In this document: piece by piece, positions 21,601-33,600 of the stretch
Layout: each line of letters opens with the position of its first letter
Numbering within the stretch: the first letter of the stretch is position 1
Origin: Cladorhizidae sp. MBARI D1340-BT2
Lineage: Eukaryota > Porifera > Demospongiae > Poecilosclerida > Cladorhizidae
Direction: 5' to 3'
DNA: 64,000 nt
NCBI GenBank assembly: GCA_028752905.1
Contig: JAQNBH010000009.1
Span: 43,282,509-43,346,508 of the forward strand
Program-made: the position numbers and the translations under genes
Notes under the pieces: model-generated
What the model saw: only the letters and a program-made list of their open reading frames with translations
Told to the model about the DNA's origin: nothing
Database searches by the model: none

Positions 21601-24600
21601 TTGCAATAAAGAAGTGAGTGTCTGTGCTAGTAATGTGCCTAAGCTAGTGAAGACTTGCAATAAAGAAGTGAGTGTCTGTGCTAGTAATGTGCCTAAGCTA
21701 GTGAAGACTTGCAATAAAGAAGTGAGTGTCTGTGCTAGTAATGTGTCTAAGCTAGTGAAGACTTGCAATAAAGAAGTGAGTGTCTGTGCTAGTAATGTGT
21801 CTAAGCTAGTGAAGACTTGCAATAAAGAAGTGAGTGTCTGTGCTAGTAATGTGTCTAAGCTAGTGAAGACTTGCAATAAAGAAGTGAGTGTCTGTGCTAG
21901 TAATGTGTCTAAGCTAGTGAAGACTTGCAATAAAGAAGTGAGTGTCTGTGCTAGTAATGTGCCTAAGCTAGTGAAGACTTGCAATAAAGAAGTGAGTGTC
22001 TGTGCTAGTAATGTGCCTAAGCTAGTGAAGACTTGCAATAAAGAAGTGAGTGTCTGTGCTAGTAATGTGCCTAAGCTAGTGAAGACTTGCAATAAAGAAG
22101 TGAGTGTCTGTGCTAGTAATGTGCCTAAGCTAGTGAAGACTTGCAATAAAGAAGTGAGTGTCTGTGCTAGTAATGTGTCTAAGCTAGTGAAGACTTGCAA
22201 TAAAGAAGTGAGTGTCTGTGCTAGTAATGTGCCTAAGCTAGTGAAGACTTGCAATAAAGAAGTGAGTGTCTGTGCTAGTAATGTGTCTAAGCTAGTGAAG
22301 ACTTGCAATAAAGAAGTGAGTGTCTGTGCTAGTAATGTGCCTAAGCTAGTGAAGACTTGCAATAAAGAAGTGAGTGTCTGTGCTAGTAATGTGTCTAAGC
22401 TAGTGAAGACTTGCAATAAAGAAGTGAGTGTCTGTGCTAGTAATGTGCCTAAGCTAGTGAAGACTTGCAATAAAGAAGTGAGTGTCTGTGCTAGTAATGT
22501 GTCTAAGCTAGTGAAGACTTGCAATAAAGAAGTGAGTGTCTGTGCTAGTAATGTGCCTAAGCTAGTAAAGACTTGCAATAAAGAAGTGAGTGTCTGTGCT
22601 AGTAATGTGTCTAAGCTAGTGAAGACTTGCAATAAAGAAGTGAGTGTCTGTGCTAGTAATGTGTCTAAGCTAGTGAAGACTTGCAATAAAGAAGTGAGTG
22701 TGTGTGCTAGTAATGTGCCTAAGCTAGTGAAGACTTGCAATAAAGAAGTGAGTGTGTGTGCTAGTAATGTGTCTAAGCTAGTGAAGACTTGCAATAAAGA
22801 AGTGAGTGTCTGTGCTAGTAATGTGTCTAAGCTAGTGAAGACTTGCAATAAAGAAGTGAGTGTCTGTGCTAGTAATGTGTCTAAGCTAGTGAAGACTTGC
22901 AATAAAGAAGTGAGTGTCTGTGCTAGTAATGTGTCTAAGCTAGTGAAGACTTGCAATAAAGAAGTGAGTGTCTGTGCTAGTAATGTGCCTAAGCTAGTGA
23001 AGACTTGCAATAAAGAAGTGAGTGTCTGTGCTAGTAATGTGTCTAAGCTAGTGAAGACTTGCAATAAAGAAGTGAGTGTCTGTGCTAGTAATGTGTCTAA
23101 GCTAGTGAAGACTTGCAATAAAGAAGTGAGTGTCTGTGCTAGTAATGTGTCTAAGCTAGTGAAGACTTGCAATAAAGAAGTGAGTGTCTGTGCTAGTAAT
23201 GTGCCTAAGCTAGTGAAGACTTGCAATAAAGAAGTGAGTGTCTGTGCTAGTAATGTGCCTAAGCTAGTGAAGACTTGCAATAAAGAAGTGAGTGTCTGTG
23301 CTAGTAATGTGTCTAAGCTAGTGAAGACTTGCAATAAAGAAGTGAGTGTCTGTGCTAGTAATGTGTCTAAGCTAGTGAAGACTTGCAATAAAGAAGTGAG
23401 TGTCTGTGCTAGTAATGTGTCTAAGCTAGTGAAGACTTGCAATAAAGAAGTGAGTGTCTGTGCTAGTAATGTGTCTAAGCTAGTGAAGACTTGCAATAAA
23501 GAAGTGAGTGTGTGTGCTAGTAATGTGCCTAAGCTAGTGAAGACTTGCAATAAAGAAGTGAGTGTCTGTGCTAGTAATGTGTCTAAGCTAGTGAAGACTT
23601 GCAATAAAGAAGTGAGTGTCTGTGCTAGTAATGTGCCTAAGCTAGTGAAGACTTGCAATAAAGAAGTGAGTGTCTGTGCTAGTAATGTGTCTAAGCTAGT
23701 GAAGACTTGCAATAAAGAAGTGAGTGTCTGTGCTAGTAATGTGTCTAAGCTAGTGAAGACTTGCAATAAAGAAGTGAGTGTCTGTGCTAGTAATGTGCCT
23801 AAGCTAGTGAAGACTTGCAATAAAGAAGTGAGTGTCTGTGCTAGTAATGTGTCTAAGCTAGTGAAGACTTGCAATAAAGAAGTGAGTGTCTGTGCTAGTA
23901 ATGTGTCTAAGCTAGTGAAGACTTGCAATAAAGAAGTGAGTGTGCTAGTAATGTGTCTAAGCTAGTGAAGACTTGCAATAAAGAAGTGAGTGTCTGTGCT
24001 AGTAATGTGCCTAAGCTAGTGAAGACTTGCAATAAAGAAGTGAGTGTGTGTGCTAGTAATGTGCCTAAGCTAGTGAAGACTTGCAATAAAGAAGTGAGTG
24101 TCTGTGCTAGTAATGTGCCTAAGCTAGTGAAGACTTGCAATAAAGAAGTGAGTGTCTGTGCTAGTAATGTGTCTAAGCTAGTGAAGACTTGCAATAAAGA
24201 AGTGAGTGTCTGTGCTAGTAATGTGTCTAAGCTAGTGAAGACTTGCAATAAAGAAGTGAGTGTCTGTGCTAGTAATGTGTCTAAGCTAGTGAAGACTTGC
24301 AATAAAGAAGTGAGTGTCTGTGCTAGTAATGTGCCTAAGCTAGTGAAGACTTGCAATAAAGAAGTGAGTGTCTGTGCTAGTAATGTGTCTAAGCTAGTGA
24401 AGACTTGCAATAAAGAAGTGAGTGTGTGTGCTAGTAATGTGTCTAAGCTAGTGAAGACTTGCAATAAAGAAGTGAGTGTCTGTGCTAGTAATGTGTCTAA
24501 GCTAGTGAAGACTTGCAATAAAGAAGTGAGTGTCTGTGCTAGTAATGTATCTAAGCTAGTGAAGACTTGCAATAAAGAAGTGAGTGTCTGTGCTAGTAAT

Positions 24601-27600
24601 GTGCCTAAGCTAGTGAAGACTTGCAATAAAGAAGTGAGTGTCTGTGCTAGTAATGTGTCTAAGCTAGTGAAGACTTGCAATAAAGAAGTGAGTGTCTGTG
24701 CTAGTAATGTGTCTAAGCTAGTGAAGACTTGCAATAAAGAAGTGAGTGTCTGTGCTAGTAATGTGCCTAAGCTAGTGAAGACTTGCAATAAAGAAGTGAG
24801 TGTCTGTGCTAGTAATGTGCCTAAGCTAGTGAAGACTTGCAATAAAGAAGTGAGTGTCTGTGCTAGTAATGTGTCTAAGCTAGTGAAGACTTGCAATAAA
24901 GAAGTGAGTGTCTGTGCTAGTAATGTGTCTAAGCTAGTGAAGACTTGCAATAAAGAAGTGAGTGTCTGTGCTAGTAATGTGTCTAAGCTAGTGAAGACTT
25001 ACAATAAAGAAGTGAGTGTCTGTGCTAGTAATGTGCCTAAGCTAGTGAAGACTTGCAATAAAGAAGTGAGTGTCTGTGCTAGTAATGTGTCTAAGCTAGT
25101 GAAGACTTGCAATAAAGAAGTGAGTGTCTGTGCTAGTAATGTGTCTAAGCTAGTGAAGACTTGCAATAAAGAAGTGAGTGTCTGTGCTAGTAATGTGTCT
25201 AAGCTAGTGAAGACTTGCAATAAAGAAGTGAGTGTCTGTGCTAGTAATGTGTCTAAGCTAGTGAAGACTTGCAATAAAGAAGTGAGTGTGTGTGCTAGTA
25301 ATGTGTCTAAGCTAGTGAAGACTTGCAATAAAGAAGTGAGTGTCTGTGCTAGTAATGTGTCTAAGCTAGTGAAGACTTGCAATAAAGAAGTGAGTGTCTG
25401 TGCTAGTAATGTGCCTAAGCTAGTGAAGACTTGCAATAAAGAAGTGAGTGTCTGTGCTAGTAATGTGTCTAAGCTAGTGAAGACTTGCAATAAAGAAGTG
25501 AGTGTGTGTGCTAGTAATGTGCCTAAGCTAGTGAAGACTTGCAATAAAGAAGTGAGTGTCTCTGCTAGTAATGTGTCTAAGCTAGTGAAGACTTGCAATA
25601 AAGAAGTGAGTGTCTGTGCTAGTAATGTGCCTAAGCTAGTGAAGACTTGCAATAAAGAAGTGAGTGTCTGTGCTAGTAATGTGTCTAAGCTAGTGAAGAC
25701 TTGCAATAAAGAAGTGAGTGTCTGTGCTAGTAATGTGTCTAAGCTAGTGAAGACTTGCAATAAAGAAGTGAGTGTGTGTGCTAGTAATGTGCCTAAGCTA
25801 GTGAAGACTTGCAATAAAGAAGTGAGTGTCTGTGCTAGTAATGTGTCTAAGCTAGTGAAGACTTGCAATAAAGAAGTGAGTGTCTGTGCTAGTAATGTGC
25901 CTAAGCTAGTGAAGACTTGCAATAAAGAAGTGAGTGTCTGTGCTAGTAATGTGTCTAAGCTAGTGAAGACTTGCAATAAAGAAGTGAGTGTCTGTGCTAG
26001 TAATGTGCCTAAGCTAGTGAAGACTTGCAATAAAGAAGTGAGTGTCTGTACTAGTAATGTGTCTAAGCTAGTGAAGACTTGCAATAAAGAAGTGAGTGTG
26101 TGTGCTAGTAATGTGCCTAAGCTAGTGAAGACTTGCAATAAAGAAGTGAGTGTCTGTGCTAGTAATGTGCCTAAGCTAGTGAAGACTTGCAATAAAGAAG
26201 TGAGTGTGTGTGCTAGTAATGTGTCTAAGCTAGTGAAGACTTGCAATAAAGAAGTGAGTGTCTGTGCTAGTAATGTGCCTAAGCTAGTGAAGACTTGCAA
26301 TAAAGAAGTGAGTGTCTGTGCTAGTAATGTGCCTAAGCTAGTGAAGACTTGCAATAAAGAAGTGAGTGTCTGTGCTAGTAATGTGTCTAAGCTAGTGAAG
26401 ACTTGCAATAAAGAAGTGAGTGTCTGTGCTAGTAATGTGCCTAAGCTAGTGAAGACTTGCAATAAAGAAGTGAGTGTCTGTGCTAGTAATGTGCCTAAGC
26501 TAGTGAAGACTTGCAATAAAGAAGTGAGTGTCTGTGCTAGTAATGTGTCTAAGCTAGTGAAGACTTGCAATAAAGAAGTGAGTGTGTGTGCTAGTAATGT
26601 GTCTAAGCTAGTGAAGACTTGCAATAAAGAAGTGAGTGTGTGTGCTAGTAATGTGTCTAAGCTAGTGAAGACTTGCAATAAAGAAGTGAGTGTCTGTGCT
26701 AGTAATGTGTCTAAGCTAGTGAAGACTTGCAATAAAGAAGTGAGTGTCTGTGCTAGTAATGTGTCTAAGCTAGTGAAGACTTGCAATAAAGAAGTGAGTG
26801 TCTGTGCTAGTAATGTGTCTAAGCTAGTGAAGACTTGCAATAAAGAAGTGAGTGTCTGTGCTAGTAATGTGCCTAAGCTAGTGAAGACTTGCAATAAAGA
26901 AGTGAGTGTCTGTGCTAGTAATGTGTCTAAGCTAGTGAAGACTTGCAATAAAGAAGTGAGTGTCTGCGCTAGTAATGTGTCTAAGCTAGTGAAGACTTGC
27001 AATAAAGAAGTGAGTGTCTGTGCTAGTAATGTGTCTAAGCTAGTGAAGACTTGCAATAAAGAAGTGAGTGTCTGTGCTAGTAATGTGCCTAAGCTAGTGA
27101 AGACTTGCAATAAAGAAGTGAGTGTCTGTGCTAGTAATGTGTCTAAGCTAGTGAAGACTTGCAATAAAGAAGTGAGTGTCTGTGCTAGTAATGTGCCTAA
27201 GCTAGTGAAGACTTGCAATAAAGAAGTGAGTGTCTGTGCTAGTAATGTGCCTAAGCTAGTGAAGACTTGCAATAAAGAAGTGAGTGTCTGTGCTAGTAAT
27301 GTGTCTAAGCTAGTGAAGACTTGCAATAAAGAAGTGAGTGTCTGTGCTAGTAATGTGCCTAAGCTAGTGAAGACTTGCAATAAAGAAGTGAGTGTCTGTG
27401 CTAGTAATGTGTCTAAGCTAGTGAAGACTTGCAATAAAGAAGTGAGTGTCTGTGCTAGTAATGTGTCTAAGCTAGTGAAGACTTGCAATAAAGAAGTGAG
27501 TGTGTGTGCTAGTAATGTGTCTAAGCTAGTGAAGACTTGCAATAAAGAAGTGAGTGTCTGTGCTAGTAATGTGTCTAAGCTAGTGAAGACTTGCAATAAA

Positions 27601-30600
27601 GAAGTGAGTGTCTGTGCTAGTAATGTGCCTAAGCTAGTGAAGACTTGCAATAAAGAAGTGAGTGTCTGTGCTAGTAATGTGTCTAAGCTAGTGAAGACTT
27701 GCAATAAAGAAGTGAGTGTCTGTGCTAGTAATGTGCCTAAGCTAGTGAAGACTTGCAATAAAGAAGTGAGTGTCTGTGCTAGTAATGTGCCTAAGCTAGT
27801 GAAGACTTGCAATAAAGAAGTGAGTGTCTGTGCTAGTAATGTGTCTAAGCTAGTGAAGACTTGCAATAAAGAAGTGAGTGTCTGTGCTAGTAATGTGCTA
27901 AGCTAGTGAAGACTTGCAATAAAGAAGTGAGTGTCTGTGCTAGTAATGTGCCTAAGCTAGTGAAGACTTGCAATAAAGAAGTGAGTGTCTGTGCTAGTAA
28001 TGTGCCTAAGCTAGTGAAGACTTGCAATAAAGAAGTGAGTGTGTGTGCTAGTAATGTGTCTAAGCTAGTGAAGACTTGCAATAAAGAAGTGAGTGTCTGT
28101 GCTAGTAATGTGTCTAAGCTAGTGAAGACTTGCAATAAAGAAGTGAGTGTCTGTGCTAGTAATGTGCCTAAGCTAGTGAAGACTTGCAATAAAGAAGTGA
28201 GTGTCTGTGCTAGTAATGTGTCTAAGCTAGTGAAGACTTGCAATAAAGAAGTGAGTGTCTGTGCTAGTAATGTGCCTAAGCTAGTGAAGACTTGCAATAA
28301 AGAAGTGAGTGTGTGTGCTAGTAATGTGCCTAAGCTAGTGAAGACTTGCAATAAAGAAGTGAGTGTCTGTGCTAGTAATGTGTCTAAGCTAGTGAAGACT
28401 TGCAATAAAGAAGTGAGTGTCTGTGCTAGTAATGTGTCTAAGCTAGTGAAGACTTGCAATAAAGAAGTGAGTGTCTGTGCTAGTAATGTGCCTAAGCTAG
28501 TGAAGACTTGCAATAAAGAAGTGAGTGTCTGTGCTAGTAATGTGTCTAAGCTAGTGAAGACTTGCAATAAAGAAGTGAGTGTCTGTGCTAGTAATGTGTC
28601 TAAGCTAGTGAAGACTTGCAATAAAGAAGTGAGTGTCTGTGCTAGTAATGTGCCTAAGCTAGTGAAGACTTGCAATAAAGAAGTGAGTGTGTGTGCTAGT
28701 AATGTGTCTAAGCTAGTGAAGACTTGCAATAAAGAAGTGAGTGTCTGTGCTAGTAATGTGTCTAAGCTAGTGAAGACTTGCAATAAAGAAGTGAGTGTCT
28801 GTGCTAGTAATGTGCCTAAGCTAGTGAAGACTTGCAATAAAGAAGTGAGTGTGTGTGCTAGTAATGTGTCTAAGCTAGTGAAGACTTGCAATAAAGAAGT
28901 GAGTGTCTGTGCTAGTAATGTGCCTAAGCTAGTGAAGACTTGCAATAAAGAAGTGAGTGTCTGTGCTAGTAATGTGTCTAAGCTAGTGAAGACTTGCAAT
29001 AAAGAAGTGAGTGTCTGTGCTAGTAATGTGCCTAAGCTAGTGAAGACTTGCAATAAAGAAGTGAGTGTCTGTGCTAGTAATGTGCCTAAGCTAGTGAAGA
29101 CTTGCAATAAAGAAGTGAGTGTCTGTGCTAGTAATGTGTCTAAGCTAGTGAAGACTTGCAATAAAGAAGTGAGTGTCTGTGCTAGTAATGTGTCTAAGCT
29201 AGTGAAGACTTGCAATAAAGAAGTGAGTGTCTGTGCTAGTAATGTGTCTAAGCTAGTGAAGACTTGCAATAAAGAAGTGAGTGTCTGTGCTAGTAATGTG
29301 CCTAAGCTAGTGAAGACTTGCAATAAAGAAGTGAGTGTCTGTGCTAGTAATGTGCCTAAGCTAGTGAAGACTTGCAATAAAGAAGTGAGTGTCTGTGCTA
29401 GTAATGTGTCTAAGCTAGTGAAGACTTGCAATAAAGAAGTGAGTGTCTGTGCTAGTAATGTGTCTAAGCTAGTGAAGACTTGCAATAAAGAAGTGAGTGT
29501 GTGTGCTAGTAATGTGTCTAAGCTAGTGAAGACTTGCAATAAAGAAGTGAGTGTCTGTGCTAGTAATGTGTCTAAGCTAGTGAAGACTTGCAATAAAGAA
29601 GTGAGTGTCTGTGCTAGTAATGTGCCTAAGCTAGTGAAGACTTGCAATAAAGAAGTGAGTGTCTGTGCTAGTAATGTGTCTAAGCTAGTGAAGACTTGCA
29701 ATAAAGAAGTGAGTGTGTGTGCTAGTAATGTGCCTAAGCTAGTGAAGACTTGCAATAAAGAAGTGAGTGTCTCTGCTAGTAATGTGTCTAAGCTAGTGAA
29801 GACTTGCAATAAAGAAGTGAGTGTCTGTGCTAGTAATGTGCCTAAGCTAGTGAAGACTTGCAATAAAGAAGTGAGTGTCTGTGCTAGTAATGTGTCTAAG
29901 CTAGTGAAGACTTGCAATAAAGAAGTGAGTGTCTGTGCTAGTAATGTGTCTAAGCTAGTGAAGACTTGCAATAAAGAAGTGAGTGTCTGCTAGTAATGTG
30001 TCTAAGCTAGTGAAGACTTGCACCCAAAGTTAATGTGCATTGTGGCAGTCAAACTCTCGGACTTCCATGACAGCAGCTGCGTAGAGAGTTGCGAGTAACA
30101 ACCAATGGCCTATAGAAGTGTTCAAAAGTCTTTACTGCACCTAAACGTGAGGGGCCTAACAACCCAGAGTGCTCCAAGGGGTGCCTGGATACTCCTGGGA
30201 TAATACCTGGATATCCATGGATGTCCAAAGTTCTGTTCACCTAATCCTCAGTCAGTATGAGGCATGAAAGAACTTTGAACTCAAAACACCCATAAAAGAT
30301 CCCGGGATTGTCCAAGGCATCACCAGACATCATGCAAACAACATCAACAACAACAATACAGAAATGACAGTTATAGTTTAATGCTAAGATAACCATGGCT
30401 ACTGTGGTCCAACTCTAACTCCATGCTCTACATGATGACAGAAAGTTATTCGTCCCAGGCATCTCCCAATCTAACCATATATAAACTAACTATATATAAA
30501 CTGCAAATAGTCACTCCAGAAATATCTGTAACTGAACACTGAATCAGATAAGATTCAAGTGCCAGGCTGCATGAATAACAATAACAACCTTCTAACAACT

Positions 30601-33600
30601 CAGATGTTTGAAAGCCAAACATAGCATCACTTGGAAGGTGTCTGTGGAGTTGAAAGATGTTGGCAAGCAACCGCTAGGCCCAAGCTTACACACACTCGGT
30701 AAGATGATGAATAAGTGCAATGAGGCTGATGGCATCAGCACATGATCGTCTCCACAGCATTTCCATAAGTGCCAGTGTGCTAAAATATTTGACAGTGGCA
30801 TTGGCTCACACGTGCAAGCAGAAGTGTGTCTCCTACTTGAAGTCCCTCTTAAGGTATCTGGGCTACCCTCTGAGCGCGCTGCTTGGCATTGAACATAGGT
30901 GGTGAGATCAAGCTTAGTCGCAAAGACAGGGAAAGACTTCTATTAGCCAACTCCTGTGTTGAAACCAACCAAGATTTTAAATAAGAATTAACAAGACATT
31001 AAATAAGAATTAAGACTTGTATTTTGACAAGCAACCTGAAGGGATCCGGAGATAGCAAGTGGACTATTTAACTTGGGAGGGAGAGAGAGGGTACACACAT
31101 TTTGTTATTTTCCACTCTATGTGTTTCCATGGCTACCATCATTATGTGTCACCCATTTTTATATATCCAGAGGAGCCAAAGAGGCACTTGTTGTGACGAA
31201 CAGACCCCTGGCCAGTAACGAGCTGTTTGAAGTAGAGCTTGGACATGGAAGTGGGTTCAAAGGGGTCAAGCAAGAGGTTAAGCAGATGATGAAAGGGAAG
31301 GAGTCCATCAGAATAGGCGTCACAGTCCACTGGTGAGTCCACAGGGCAGCAAGGGACCAATAGCAACTAATATACACATACTTGTAGTACGACATAGCAG
31401 GTGTCATGGGATGGATGTCAGGATGGCGAGGCCTGGCAACGTCTTGATTAGATCAGCTTCACACCTTCTAGGATCATCGCATGACAAAACATTAACAATC
31501 ATCAGCACACTTTCAATGAGCCCACACACTGCCCACTGACACATGCCTCACATTCCATACCTCCACACATCACACACACACTAAGCCATAGTTCACATAT
31601 GCTACACCTCCACTCACCCCACCGCAGCTCACTAATCTCACATAGTACGCATTCCACACACCCACCTACCACACACACACACACACACTATAGTCCTTCG
31701 GATGTGGTGACTTTGAGCACTCAGCACTCTATGAAGCGTATGGACACAGGCACTTGGATGATGATGGCAGAACAGGTGGTGGACAGTGGAGAAGTGACCA
31801 TGTCTCTACCGAAATACAGTCTCAAAGAACTCAATGTAAGTCTTCAAGCTAGGCTTCTTCCCGTGATGAACTTACTTAATTCGAATAAACTCGGGTTGAA
31901 GTCATCATGCATTCAATCGACAACGTTTGGTGATCTACAAGCTTATATGTGTGTATTTACAGTGACACACTCTTCTATAAGCTTGCACAGCTTTATCAGG
32001 TAGGTGCACTTCACTTCCCTGGCTTATATATCTCTTCCCTGGTCTAGACTTCCCTGGCTTATATCTCTTCCCTGGTCTAGACTTCCCTGGCTTATATCTC
32101 TTCCCTGGTCTAGGCTTATATCTCTTCCCTGGTCTAGACTTCCCTGGCTTATATCTCTTCCCTCTTCCCTGGCTTATATCTCTTCCCTGGTCTATATCTC
32201 TTCCCTGGTCTACACTTCCCTGGCTTATATCTCTTCCCTGGTCTACACTTCCCTGGCTTATATCTCTTCCCTATATCTACACTTCCCTAGCTTATATCTC
32301 TTCCCTGGTCTACACTCCCCTGGCTAATATCTCTTCCATGGTCTACACTTCCCTGGCTTATACATTTTCCTCAATCTGGTTTAAACGCAAATGGCTCTGC
32401 TTCAACTTCCATAGCATCTGATGGCATACATTCTCGAACATTACATCCCTTGCTCATTTTGCTAGGGGACTCTATAATGTAGTTGGAAGTATTAAATGCA
32501 GAATTATATTTGTGATCTTCCTCTGTGAACCTCATATCCACACAGATTGGAGATCGGGTGGGAATCATTCGCCTGCCGGAGTTCCAAGGATCGCTAGTGA
32601 TCTACATCAATGGAGCACCAATCGGAATAATTGCTACAGGCGTATCAGAAAATGTGTACGCGTTCGCAGAGATGCAAGGAGAGTGTGAGAAGATATGCAT
32701 TTCTCCCCAAAGAACCATTGAACAGGTATGCGACAATAGCCACCATGTAATGCACAATTGCACAAGTATGTTCACCCACTGTCTAATTGTCCTCCACTCA
32801 GTGAGAGCAACTGTCTAGAGCTTCACACAATATAATTACTCTATTTTCCCTAGCCAGATACTCCATAATAAACTATAATGCACATGCCAAGCTAAACAGA
32901 TTCTGTACGAAGTGGAGCTAGAAATCCAACCATAACAATGTTGAGACCAGACATATGTACTTCATTGATACACACCTCATGCATAGCACACTGTCTATCT
33001 ACAATAAATTATGTGCTCTCTTTTAGATACTACAGTGGTAGGTATAGACAGAACCATGTTGCAGCCATAAACTCAGATACTTGCTTGGTATTGACATAGC
33101 TATGCATAGAGCACCTACTGACAGCAAGTGGTACAGATAGAGCATGTTTTGAATACAATAGCATACCCTGTGCATACAATGATAGCTATCTATTATGTGT
33201 TAGTAGTATGAAATCTGACCACACTATCTTAAACATACTGTGTGCATACAATACATGTGGTAGCTACCTATTATGTGTTGGTATGAGTATAACCACACTG
33301 TCTTAAACATACTGTGTGCATACAATGCATGTGGTAGCTACCTATTATGTGTTGGTATGAAGTCTAACCACACTGTCTTAAACATACTGTGTGCATACAA
33401 TACATGTGGTAGCTACCTATTATGTGTTGGTATGAGTATAACCACACTGTCTTAAACATACCGTGTGCATACAATGCATGTGGTAGCTACGTATTATGTG
33501 TTGGTATGAAGTCTAACCACACCATCTTAAACATACCGTGTGCATACAATACATGTGGTAGCTACCTATTATGTGTTGGTATGAAGTCTAACCACACTGT

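Noticed and set aside
18886..29993. Open frames of up to about 1,680 codons on both strands
   Set aside because: They are periodic translations of a 54-bp minisatellite with no stop in several frames. Both strands are open at once, there is no start context, and the array lies in an intron of the NHR gene.
32004..32327. 107-codon frame with SLPWSRLPW repeats
   Set aside because: Translation of an intronic ~32-bp repeat between two well-supported NHR exons.
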